A DNA stretch of 14,765 nucleotides from the NCBI GenBank assembly GCA_937888775.1, contig CALAQT010000338.1, positions 1 to 14,765 on the forward strand, in the 5' to 3' direction. Source of the DNA: an uncultured Actinomycetes bacterium. Lineage in GTDB: Bacteria > Actinomycetota > Thermoleophilia > Solirubrobacterales > Solirubrobacteraceae. Under the pieces are notes generated by a model, which was given only the letters and a program-made list of their open reading frames with translations, had not been told where the DNA came from and ran no database searches. Below are positions 5,891 to 12,958 of this stretch, piece after piece (position 1 is the first letter of the stretch; every line of letters starts with the position of its first letter). The translations under genes and the position numbers were made by a program.

Positions 5891-6990
5891 TCGTGAGTTG
5901 CGCCCACGTTACGCCGGCCACCGGCGGCCACCTGCTCCCGAGCGGCCCGGATCGCGTCCGCCGCGGGGACGCGGGGCTGGCCTTCGAGTTCGGCGATCAC
6001 ACCGGCATAGTGGCGGGCGAGCGTAGCGACGCTGCAACCGACTTGACCAGCCACGTATGTCAGGCTCCGGCCTTCCCAGAGCAACAGCGAGACGAAGCTG
6101 CCGCGTAGGCGACGCGGACGCATGTCACCAGTGACGCCGGCGTTGCGTGCCGCTGGCTGATAGATGCGCTTTCGCCAGTTGTTCCAATCATGCTTCTTCC
6201 ACTCATCGCCATCGCGCGTCGACACGATCAGGGTGCCCGGTCCCGGCCGCCCGCACTGCAACCGCCACTCGGCGAGATCCTGAACAAGCGGCGCGAGCAG
6301 ATCTACTACGCGAGGACGCTTGGTCTTGTCGGCGTAGACCTGCATGGTGCGTTCGCGCACGTCAACCCAACTCCGACGCAGCGCCTCCTCGGGACGCGGG
6401 CCAGCGTAAGCGAGGATCGAAACGAGGATTGCATCGGGCGGCTTGAGCTGGGAACGAATCGTTTCGACCACGACCGGTGGCAACGGATCTAACTGAAGCC
6501 GCACCGTCTGTCTCGGCTTGTCCACTGGCAGCACCGGATTGATGGGGATGAGTCCCCGGACCACGGCGCGCTTGCAGATTCCCTGCAAGATGCCGAGCGC
6601 CTTGATCTGCGTCGGTTCGCCGACGCCGGCTACGTGCATCTGAGCGCGCAGGTCCTCGACCAGCGCCGGCGTCAGCTCGCGCAGTTCGTAGCCGCCCACC
6701 CGGGGCAGGAGGTGCTTGGCCCACGTCTGCGCATAGACGTCGCGGGTGCTCCCGTCGAGATTCGGAATCGCATACTTGGGCCACCACTCATCACGCACGA
6801 AGTCCGTGAGCGTCATACGCGACTGGACAACGCTGCTCGCAAGCGTGCCGAGCTGCTTGTTGCGTTTGATCTCCCGATCGAATGCCTCGGCGTCGCGCAC
6901 CTTGTCGAATAGGCGACTGCGATGCTTGCTGCCTTCCTTCCAGCGGACCTCAGGCCGATTGCCGCGCTCCGGTCTCCTATGTACGCTCAC
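5878..6990 (-). CDS. int: Tyrosine-type site-specific recombinase (integrase), right ICE
   Basis: The 370-aa product has an N-terminal arm-binding region (EVRWKEGSKHRSRLFDKVRD), a core-binding domain at about residues 58-150 (TLTDFVRDEWWPKYA to PINPVLPV) and a catalytic domain from about 165 to 335. Key residues are R199 (AYAGPRPEEAL), a Lys at 222 or 224 (DKTKRPR), R296 in RRLRGSFVSLLLWEG and nucleophile Y328 (ARHYAGV). The HxxR His is Arg (R293) and the later His is Cys (C319, QVGCS), a clear departure from the consensus. The GTG start at 6990 overlaps the excisionase stop in GTGA, implying coupled expression. The gene ends next to phased repeats and the tRNA-Thr scar, the standard xis-int-att order. 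It is longer and better preserved than the left integrase and belongs to a different subfamily. Confidence 0.92.
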   Translation of the reverse strand: MSVHRRPERGNRPEVRWKEGSKHRSRLFDKVRDAEAFDREIKRNKQLGTLASSVVQSRMTLTDFVRDEWWPKYAIPNLDGSTRDVYAQTWAKHLLPRVGGYELRELTPALVEDLRAQMHVAGVGEPTQIKALGILQGICKRAVVRGLIPINPVLPVDKPRQTVRLQLDPLPPVVVETIRSQLKPPDAILVSILAYAGPRPEEALRRSWVDVRERTMQVYADKTKRPRVVDLLAPLVQDLAEWRLQCGRPGPGTLIVSTRDGDEWKKHDWNNWRKRIYQPAARNAGVTGDMRPRRLRGSFVSLLLWEGRSLTYVAGQVGCSVATLARHYAGVIAELEGQPRVPAADAIRAAREQVAAGGRRNVGATHDGQR

Positions 6991-7268
6991 GATGCCGCTA
7001 CCTGTCGCTCGATTGCTTTCAAGTCGGCAACGCTACCGTGCCCCGCGTGTGCTGGACTAGGAGTTCGCCGCGGGCGTGACGACGGCTCCGCAGGCTCGGC
7101 TGCCAGACGACCCTCGATCCAGGCTCGGGCGTCTACCTCACGGATGAGAAAGCGATTCGCGGGCTGAAAGGCACGTAGCCGCCCATCCGTGATCGCCCGC
7201 CGAACAGCCTTGTGTTCACAGCGCGCCAGCTGGGCGACCTCCCGGACGGTGAGATAGGGACTCGTCAT
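6987..7268 (-). CDS. xis: Excisionase-type HTH DNA-binding protein
   Basis: This 93-aa protein has a MerR-like winged helix of the excisionase (HTH_17) type at residues about 3-53: SPYLTVREVAQLARCEHKAV, then ITDGRLRAF and NRFLIREVDARAWIE. The remaining ~40 residues are Pro/Arg/Ala-rich and likely disordered. Such proteins bend DNA at the attachment arms and turn the integrase toward excision. ATG 7268 has GGAG about 8 bases upstream. The stop overlaps the integrase start (GTGA). The phased repeats at 5790-5890 are plausible targets. Confidence 0.88.
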   Translation of the reverse strand: MTSPYLTVREVAQLARCEHKAVRRAITDGRLRAFQPANRFLIREVDARAWIEGRLAAEPAEPSSRPRRTPSPAHAGHGSVADLKAIERQVAAS

Positions 7269-7352
7269 GCTGAGATCTCCGTCAACGATTTCGGGACCGG
7301 ATGGAAACGTTCCGAGAGTGGACGGACCTCAACCACCGTGCGCCCCTCCATC

Positions 7353-7613
7353 TCACAGGGGCTCCCTGTAGTCGGCGAGATAATCGTCGTCCCAGCCGAC
7401 GGTGCCCTTGACGAGCTGCTGTACGAGATCGGCTTCCCACGAGCCGGGGCGGCCGGCGGTCAGAGCATTCGTAGAACCAAGGTCCGCGGCGACACTCGCG
7501 AGGACCCCAGCGAGCCAGCCGCCGAAGTCGGGCTGTTCGCGCACCGCCGCAAGGATCGCGGTGTGCGCCTTTGTCGTGTAGGCGCCGTTGGCAGCGTCAG
7601 GGAACTCGGTCAT
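7353..7613 (-). CDS. Conserved hypothetical protein of actinobacterial ICEs (86 aa)
   Basis: Starts at ATG 7613 with a strong AGGAGGG upstream, and its ATGA overlaps the primase stop. The product begins MTEFPDAANGAYTTKAHTAI and continues with REQPDFGGWLAGVLASVAA, TAGRPGSWEADLVQQLVKGT and VGWDDDYLADYREP. It looks like a small soluble helical protein. I recall close relatives between primase and excisionase genes in other actinobacterial elements, always without assigned function. The acidic C-terminus and tight coupling to the primase suggest a role in element replication or its control, which is an inference. Confidence 0.8.
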   Translation of the reverse strand: MTEFPDAANGAYTTKAHTAILAAVREQPDFGGWLAGVLASVAADLGSTNALTAGRPGSWEADLVQQLVKGTVGWDDDYLADYREPL

Positions 7614-8662
7614 CGTGATGCCCTCCTGGGCTCGGCAGCGCGGGCGCGCTTTGTGTTGGGATGACGATGCGGAACTGAACGAAGAAGCGACCCGATCGTG
7701 CCGGCGACCGAGAGACCAGGTCGCGAGCGTCGGCGCTCGAGGATCCGGTCGGTGAGGTCGTAGCCGTCGTGGCGATCGGGCCAGAGGTCGACGATCTCGA
7801 CCGTCTTGGCGACGTGACCTAGGCTCGTCGCGATCTCGTGGGCAGCGTGGCGGCCTGGCGTGTCGCAGTCCATGACGATTGTGACTTGCTTGCCTGCTAG
7901 CAGCTGCGCCCAGGCTGGCTGCCAGGCGCTGGTTCCGGGTACCGCGATGGCAGCAAGGCCGCACGAGCGCGCGGCGATCAGATCCGGCGGCCCCTCGACC
8001 ACGAGAATGCGTTCAGATTGATCGAACGCCGGATGAGGCACTAGCCCAAGTCGGGTGCCCGGCACGGCGAGCATCTTGGGGTCCCTTCGCCCGAAGGGGT
8101 CGTAGCGGAGGACGCCTTGAAGAAGGCCTTGCGTGTTGCGGACCGGGATCGTGATCCGTGCGCCGTCGAACCCGACGTGGAGTTCCCGGATCGCGCGTGA
8201 GCCCCAAGCTCGTTCCAGCATCAGGCGACGGACGAGGCGGCTGTTGTAGTAGAGCCGCTCGGCCCAGCGCTGGACGTCGTCCTCGTCGGCTGTGAGCGTG
8301 GACGGGACGACGTTCGTCGGTGGTGGGGTTGGGGACTTGGTGGGCGGGATGCGCGCCGTTGTTGGGCGCGGTGGGCCGCTGGGTGTGCGCGGCTCGGCGA
8401 GGCCGTAGCGGATGAGCAGGCTTATGGCCGAGCGTGGTGTGTGGCCGGCAACGAGGGCGGCGTCGTAGGCGCCGCCGTGGGCGCCGCATCCGTGGCAGTT
8501 CCAGGCTCCTGAGTCGAGGTTGACCGAGCAGGATGGCGAGTGGTCGGCGCGGTTGTGGGCGTCGGGCTGGGCGAAGCATCGAACCGGCGCCTCGGCCTTT
8601 GACCAGGCCGGAAGCTCGATGCCCAGCGCGGCGTATAACGCGCGGACCTGACCGGCGCTCAT
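7610..8662 (-). CDS. DnaG-like primase / TOPRIM-domain protein
   Basis: The 350-aa product has an N-terminal zinc finger with C29, H36 (or H41), C56 and C59 (WNCHGCGAHGG), as in CHC2 primase fingers. A Pro-rich linker follows at about 91-120. A TOPRIM domain spans about residues 217-295: the acidic ILVVEGPPD block (E223) and VTIVMDCDTPG (D265, D267). This is the catalytic metal-binding arrangement of DnaG-type primases. The protein is shorter than bacterial DnaG (about 600 aa) and lacks a visible DnaB-binding C-domain, as is usual for plasmid and ICE primases. It would lay down primers on the element's single-stranded DNA. Start ATG 8662 overlaps the preceding gene stop (ATGA) and its own stop overlaps the 86-aa gene. 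The C-terminal ~40 residues are basic. Confidence 0.88.
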   Translation of the reverse strand: MSAGQVRALYAALGIELPAWSKAEAPVRCFAQPDAHNRADHSPSCSVNLDSGAWNCHGCGAHGGAYDAALVAGHTPRSAISLLIRYGLAEPRTPSGPPRPTTARIPPTKSPTPPPTNVVPSTLTADEDDVQRWAERLYYNSRLVRRLMLERAWGSRAIRELHVGFDGARITIPVRNTQGLLQGVLRYDPFGRRDPKMLAVPGTRLGLVPHPAFDQSERILVVEGPPDLIAARSCGLAAIAVPGTSAWQPAWAQLLAGKQVTIVMDCDTPGRHAAHEIATSLGHVAKTVEIVDLWPDRHDGYDLTDRILERRRSRPGLSVAGTIGSLLRSVPHRHPNTKRARAAEPRRASR

Positions 8663-8910
8663 GGCCGCCGCTCCCGTGGCCGTTCGTTTTGCTCTAGCTG
8701 CCAGTCGCCTTTGGTTGTCCGTGCGAATGCCTGGGGGAGTGACCCGTCATCTTCGGCGAGCCCGCGACGGCGAAGGCCGACGAGAACGCTGCGCGCGACA
8801 TCAGGCGCAACCCCGATCTGGACGGCGAGGGAAGCGGGGGTGAGCCATCGCCCGGCGGCGCTGCTCATCGGCAGCGCGTGCAATGCGCGGATCTCGACGG
8901 GCGCCGTCAT
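8659..8910 (-). CDS. Small winged-helix-like protein (83 aa)
   Basis: ATG 8910 is preceded by AGAGG at 7 bases and overlaps the upstream stop (ATGA). Residues about 20-55 (RWLTPASLAVQIGVAPDVAR, then LVGLRRRGLAEDDG) have helix-turn-helix spacing followed by a wing-like ARTTKGDWQLE, as in winged-helix DNA-binding proteins. The tail is basic. It lies between a 76-aa gene and the primase with overlaps on both sides, so it is probably an accessory or regulatory DNA-binding protein of the replication module. No enzymatic motif is visible. Confidence 0.75.
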   Translation of the reverse strand: MTAPVEIRALHALPMSSAAGRWLTPASLAVQIGVAPDVARSVLVGLRRRGLAEDDGSLPQAFARTTKGDWQLEQNERPRERRP

Positions 8911-9137
8911 TCGCATACCTCTGGGCGGTAGGCGGCGATGAACTCGTACTCGCCGTTGAGGAGCGGCACCTGCCTCGGGTAGCGGCCCGCCCAGGCACAG
9001 CACTGCTCCATCGTCAGATCGCCGCGACGCATCGCCGCGACTCGTTCGGTCGGCGTCATCCGCCACAGCGCTTCAAGCCGCGCCGCACGCTCGGTGGTTG
9101 CGCGAGAGAGGAGTTCGGAGAAGGTGCCGGGACTCAT
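8907..9137 (-). CDS. Conserved hypothetical protein of ICE replication module (76 aa)
   Basis: Starts at ATG 9137 (MSPGTFSELLS), with only a weak ribosome binding site, and ends in ATGA overlap with the winged-helix gene. The product has blocks WRMTPTERVAAMRRGDLTME, QCCAWAGRYP and VPLLNGEYEFIAAYRPEV. I recall this pattern in small hypothetical proteins of actinobacterial integrative elements. It is soluble and mostly helical, with a Cys pair (CC, residues 46-47) but no clear metal site. Function unknown. A strong hairpin separates it from the upstream SSB gene. Confidence 0.75.
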   Translation of the reverse strand: MSPGTFSELLSRATTERAARLEALWRMTPTERVAAMRRGDLTMEQCCAWAGRYPRQVPLLNGEYEFIAAYRPEVCE

Positions 9138-9163
9138 TGGTGGGTGAGGAAGGTCGATGGCAG

Positions 9164-9191
9164 CGCGGGCCCGCCCGGTGGCGGGCCCGCG
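9164..9191. promoter_or_regulatory. Perfect 12-bp hairpin between ssb and the 76-aa gene
   Basis: CGCGGGCCCGCC, loop CGGT, GGCGGGCCCGCG is a perfect inverted repeat in the 64-bp gap after the SSB stop. There is no T tract on the minus strand, so it is not a classic intrinsic terminator. It could act as a T-less terminator or attenuator, or as an mRNA stability element setting different levels for SSB and the downstream genes. Confidence 0.75.
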
Positions 9192-9201
9192 GTTGCGCCG
9201 G

Positions 9202-9534
9202 TTACGCCGCGGCCTGCTCGACGGTCGCTGCCGCGGCCCGGGGGGCGGCGAGGAACTCGACGTTCCCGACGACACCGATCGCGGAGCGGTTGGCGCCGTC
9301 GTCGGCGACCCATTGGCGGTAGTCGAGGCGGCCGTCGACGGCGACGAGCCAGCCCTTGGAGAGGACGCGGGCGGCGGCCTCGCCGGCCTTGCCGAACGTC
9401 GAGACGTCGACGTAGCCGGTCTCGTTGCGACCCATGTTCTCGATCGCGAGCCGGATGCGGCACACGCTCCCGGTCTCGAGCTGGACGAGCTCGGGGTCAC
9501 GGGTGAGACGGCCGGTCAACTGGACGGAATGCAT
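9202..9534 (-). CDS. ssb: Single-stranded DNA-binding protein (OB fold), no acidic tail
   Basis: The 110-aa product begins MHSVQLTGRLTRDPELVQLE and continues with VCRIRLAIEN and GYVDVSTFGKAGEAAARVLS, then KGWLVAVDGRLDYRQW. This is the standard SSB oligonucleotide-binding fold order. ATG 9534 has a strong AAGGAGGG 5 bases upstream. The same frame is open further upstream to about 9936, but that part overlaps the neighbouring gene and is not SSB-like. Most bacterial SSBs have a long linker and a conserved acidic tip that recruits partners; here the protein ends in Ala-rich VEQAAA. It would coat the transferred strand but perhaps not recruit host proteins in the usual way. Confidence 0.9.
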   Translation of the reverse strand: MHSVQLTGRLTRDPELVQLETGSVCRIRLAIENMGRNETGYVDVSTFGKAGEAAARVLSKGWLVAVDGRLDYRQWVADDGANRSAIGVVGNVEFLAAPRAAAATVEQAAA

Positions 9535-9797
9535 TCGATCCCTCCTTGTGGGATGTGGTTTGGATTTCCGACGAGAGCCAGGAACGCCGCCGTCCGGCCA
9601 GCGGAACCGAGCCCCAATCGGGGTGAGGGAAAGGGAGTGCGCGACCTTGAAGCCAGGCCGGCGGCGGCGACAATCCGGCTGAAGGCGGAAGGCCAAACGC
9701 GCGCCCCACGTGAGGCGCGATCGAGATGAGCATTCTCGTTCAGTGGTCGCCTTAGCTGTGTCGCCGTTGGTTGTCGTTAGTTGAGCTGCCGCGTGTC
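9535..9797. other. 263-bp non-coding gap between coupling protein and ssb
   Basis: I see no convincing gene here on either strand. It holds the ssb ribosome binding site at its left edge and a small inverted repeat CCCC-AATC-GGGG at 9612-9623. A promoter for the ssb-to-integrase transcript is likely somewhere in this gap because the tight gene overlaps stop here, but no clear -35/-10 pair stands out. Confidence 0.5.
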
Positions 9798-11552
9798 TCA
9801 CGGCTGCGGCTCCTGGGTCGCGTCCGGCTTCGCCGCTGTCCGGCCGCTCGGCTGGTCGCTGGTGCGGTCGCGCCGGCTCCGGCGAGGAGCGGCTGGGCGC
9901 GGGGCGGCGCTCTGGCGAGGGCGCAGGGTGATCCACGCGGGCGCGAGGCGGCCGTAGACGAGCAGGCTGCTCGAGCGATCCGCCTGGCGGACGCGGTGCG
10001 GCGCGGCGAGCGGCCGGTGCTCGGTGCTCCGGGTCTTCGACCCGGGAGTGGCGATGCCACGCTGCTGGGTCGAGATCCGGGCGATCTCCTCATCCCCGAG
10101 CGTCCCGCGGAGGTAGTCGAGCGTCGCGCGGTCGCCGATGCCTGAGCAGAACAGTCGGGCGCGGTGGTTGGCGATGATCGTCTCGGCGCGGTCGCGTCCC
10201 CAGCGGTCGTAGCCCTGGGAGATGTTCTGCAGGACGCAGAGCAGGTGAACGCCCTGCCCGGGGCCGGTGGAGGCGATCTCGTCGAGGTTGGGGAGTGGCG
10301 CGATGTTGCAGACCTCGTCGAGCGCGAGTAGCAGCGCCGGCTCGATCGGCTGGCCGGTCTTGGCGCTGCGCTCGTAGGCGCCGGCGACGATGTGCGAGAC
10401 GAGCGCGGCGAACAGCCCGCTTAGTCGGCGCTGCTCGTTGGCCGGCGCTACGACGTAGAGCGTGTTCGCGCCGCTGAGCAGCCAGTCGGCGCTGATCCTG
10501 GACTCGCCCATGGTCGCGCCGGCGACCTGCGGCTCCTGCCACGGGTCCAGCGCCGTCGCGATCGTCTGCAGCAGGCTCGAGACGAACCGCTGGTCGGCGC
10601 CTTTGACCGATTGGATCGAGTCGATCGCCGCTGTCGTTCCAAGGAGGTGAGACCCGTCGAGCAGGTTCGTCGGCTCGTCGAACTCGGTGCTCGCGATCCA
10701 GTGAAGGACGTCGGCCATCGTGTTGTCGGCGGCCATCGTGGCCGCGAACAGGAGCGCGGCGAGGTAGCGCGCTCCGGCTGGCCTCCAGAACGCGTCGTCG
10801 GCCGACTGGCTGGCGCGGTGCTCGCCGACTCCGAGCAGCGCTGCGGAGGTCCGGCGCGCGCCGGTCCAAGTGGTCGACGCGCTGAGCGGTGACCACACCG
10901 CGTGCCCGAGTGACGTCGCCTGAGTGGGGTCGAAGACCCGGGCCTCTCCGAGCTCGGAGCGCGCGGCGAGCGTGTGGTGCAGGACGTCGGTCTTGATCGA
11001 CGTTGCCAGCACAGGGCCGCTCCACTCGCTCATGGCGGGCACGACCAGCCCGGTGGTCTTGCCCGACTGGGTCGGCCCGACGACCATCACCGAGGCGCGT
11101 TCCTCGGCCGCGATCAGCGCGCGGCGGTGGTAGCCGAGCGTGATCCGCCCGCGCTCCGGCCGCCGGACGCGAAGCTCGGCGAGGTCGGAGGTGGTCGCCC
11201 ACTTCGCCGCCCGCTTGAGCGGCGTCGCATCACGCAGCTGCATTGTCAGACGCCAGCCGAACACCCATGCGGCCGCGATTGTGATGAGCGAGATCAAAAG
11301 GACGGCCTGCAACTCCGAGGCGCCGGGCAGGCCTCGGCGATCGGATGCCGGCCACGCGAGCGCGGGATCGGACAGGTGCGAGACGAGCTTCGCGAGCAGC
11401 CTGCCGGCGGCAGAAGGCCCGATCCAGATCGGTGCTGCGTGCCCGAGCAGGCCGGCGAGCGCGCTGGCGAGGATCGCGAACATGAGCACCGCGGCGAGGA
11501 CGGCGCACAGGGTGATGAGCGGCCAGACGTGGTCGTCGGCGGTCCGGTTCAT
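9798..11552 (-). CDS. Type IV coupling protein (VirD4/TraG-like ATPase)
   Basis: The 584-aa product has two N-terminal membrane helices (about 12-38 and 82-101) with an external loop between. The ATPase domain has Walker A GPTQSGKT at 159-166 and Walker B LLLALDE with D412/E413. Typical coupling-protein blocks are VPAMSEWSGPVLATSIKTDV, RVFDPTQ and FWRPAGARYLAALLFAA. The C-terminal ~80 residues are Arg/Pro/Ala-rich and disordered. This hexameric motor brings the relaxase-DNA complex to the secretion channel. ATG 11552 overlaps the VirB4 stop (ATGA); an open frame extends upstream but is a shadow of that gene. A relaxase partner must lie outside the window. Confidence 0.92.
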   Translation of the reverse strand: MNRTADDHVWPLITLCAVLAAVLMFAILASALAGLLGHAAPIWIGPSAAGRLLAKLVSHLSDPALAWPASDRRGLPGASELQAVLLISLITIAAAWVFGWRLTMQLRDATPLKRAAKWATTSDLAELRVRRPERGRITLGYHRRALIAAEERASVMVVGPTQSGKTTGLVVPAMSEWSGPVLATSIKTDVLHHTLAARSELGEARVFDPTQATSLGHAVWSPLSASTTWTGARRTSAALLGVGEHRASQSADDAFWRPAGARYLAALLFAATMAADNTMADVLHWIASTEFDEPTNLLDGSHLLGTTAAIDSIQSVKGADQRFVSSLLQTIATALDPWQEPQVAGATMGESRISADWLLSGANTLYVVAPANEQRRLSGLFAALVSHIVAGAYERSAKTGQPIEPALLLALDEVCNIAPLPNLDEIASTGPGQGVHLLCVLQNISQGYDRWGRDRAETIIANHRARLFCSGIGDRATLDYLRGTLGDEEIARISTQQRGIATPGSKTRSTEHRPLAAPHRVRQADRSSSLLVYGRLAPAWITLRPRQSAAPRPAAPRRSRRDRTSDQPSGRTAAKPDATQEPQP

Positions 11553-12958
11553 GTGGTCGTCTCCGTTTGTGGTTGGTCGCGTCGCGAGCCCATCGCCTGG
11601 TCGGTGTCGATGAGGTCCCACTCGAGGTCCGACAGGAGGTGGCGGACCTCGAATGAGCGCCCGCCGGCCCGCCAGAGCGCGACGCCCTGGTCGAGCGATC
11701 CGATCAGCTGGCGCTCGGTTTGCGAGAGCCCGAGCGCGTCGGTGGTGAGGGGGAGCTCCTGGGCGTGCTGGCGGTAGACGATCGTGGTTGAGGCGTCGGC
11801 GAGCAGCCCCTCGGCGAGTCGCTGCTGGCGGGTTCCCTCGTCGCCGGCGGCGCGCAGGTCGGAGATGCGGTGCAGGACTAGCCAGTGCTGGACGCCGGTC
11901 TTGCGCGAGAGCTTGAACGCTGCCTGGTAGTAGTCACCGAGGCCTGCGATCGGGAGCGCCCGCCACGCCTCGTCGTTGATCCGAATCGTCTTCTCGAGAT
12001 CGCGGCCCTGCCGGCGCGCTCGCTCGGCGCGCTCGACCCGCTTCGCGTCGAGGAATGCGACGGCGCAGACCATCGCAATCGCGATCGGGAGATTCACGGC
12101 CGCGACGCCGTCGGTGATTTCTGACAAGTCGAGCGAGATCACCGGCGAGTCGAAGACGTGCTCGCCAGCGGTGGTGGGGCCGTCGAACATCCCGCGCAGG
12201 GGCCCGTGGCAGAGGCGTTGCAGCGCGAGCGCGACCTCGCGCAGCTCGGTCTGTACGTCGTTCTTGGTCGCGCCGAGCCGCTCCGCGAGCTCGGTTGTAG
12301 GGGCGCGCAGCTCGTCGATCACGTCCGGGATGCAGACCTCGGCTCCGTCGCGGCGGCGGTCGGCTTCCTCGAGCGCAGCGGAGAGGCCGATCGCCTCGGC
12401 CTGGCTGAGCGGCCGGCCGAGCATCGCGCGGGCGATCGCCTCCAGCAGCCCCTCCCGCAGCTCGCGCCGGCCGATCCGTGTCAGCGGGTTCAGCCGGGTG
12501 CGCCCGCCGGGTGTGAGCCGAAGGATCGTCCCGCCGAGCGCTTTGACGAGCGGGTCGTACTCGCCCTTGAGGTCGACGATCTCGCCGCGGCGACCGAATA
12601 CCCGGGAGCGCATCAGCCACGTCTTGGACAGGCTTGACTTGCCAAAGTCGGGTCGGCCGATTACGAGCGTGTTCGCGTCGTTCAGCACCCCGCGGGCGTA
12701 GAGCACCCACGGGTCATAGACAAAGCTGCCGCCATGCATGTCGCGGCCGATGTAGACGCCCTCGGCACCGAGCCCGGCCTCGGCGACCGCGGGATAGACA
12801 GCCTGGAAGTGGGCCGTCGTGACCTGGTGCCCGGGCCGCTCGCCCGGCAGAGTGCAGCGGCCGAGGCGACCGATCGCGCGCTGCGAGCGATCCCGGCGTA
12901 GGCCGAGCGCGCGTACGCGTCGCTCCGCGTCGGCGGCGCGTTCCGCTCGGGTTCTCAT
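11549..12958 (-). CDS. VirB4/TraC-like conjugation ATPase (short form)
   Basis: The 469-aa product has Walker A GRPDFGKS at 101-108 (NTLVIGRPDFGKSSLSKTW), the following VDLKGEYDPL block and a Walker B-type RINDEAW with D329/E330. A late VLHRISDL block is typical of VirB4 motors. Classic VirB4 proteins are around 800 aa with an N-terminal non-ATPase half; here that half is missing, and the neighbouring SCO6880-like membrane protein may do its job. It energises the type IV secretion channel at the membrane. ATG 12958 overlaps the upstream stop (ATGA), and its stop overlaps the coupling protein start. The frame upstream of 12958 is a shadow. Confidence 0.9.
   Translation of the reverse strand: MRTRAERAADAERRVRALGLRRDRSQRAIGRLGRCTLPGERPGHQVTTAHFQAVYPAVAEAGLGAEGVYIGRDMHGGSFVYDPWVLYARGVLNDANTLVIGRPDFGKSSLSKTWLMRSRVFGRRGEIVDLKGEYDPLVKALGGTILRLTPGGRTRLNPLTRIGRRELREGLLEAIARAMLGRPLSQAEAIGLSAALEEADRRRDGAEVCIPDVIDELRAPTTELAERLGATKNDVQTELREVALALQRLCHGPLRGMFDGPTTAGEHVFDSPVISLDLSEITDGVAAVNLPIAIAMVCAVAFLDAKRVERAERARRQGRDLEKTIRINDEAWRALPIAGLGDYYQAAFKLSRKTGVQHWLVLHRISDLRAAGDEGTRQQRLAEGLLADASTTIVYRQHAQELPLTTDALGLSQTERQLIGSLDQGVALWRAGGRSFEVRHLLSDLEWDLIDTDQAMGSRRDQPQTETTT

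Noticed and set aside
4578..6026. Long 482-codon plus-strand open frame overlapping the integrase and the tRNA scar
   Set aside because: It is a shadow frame of the integrase: Arg/Pro-rich, no recognisable domain, and it runs through the tRNA fragment.
9612..9623. CCCC-AATC-GGGG as an intrinsic terminator after the coupling protein gene
   Set aside because: The stem is only 4 bp, without a T tract, and far from the stop codon.
10090..11202. 370-codon minus-strand open frame inside the coupling protein gene
   Set aside because: It is a different frame of the same strand, Arg-rich and without domains, while the main frame has Walker motifs.
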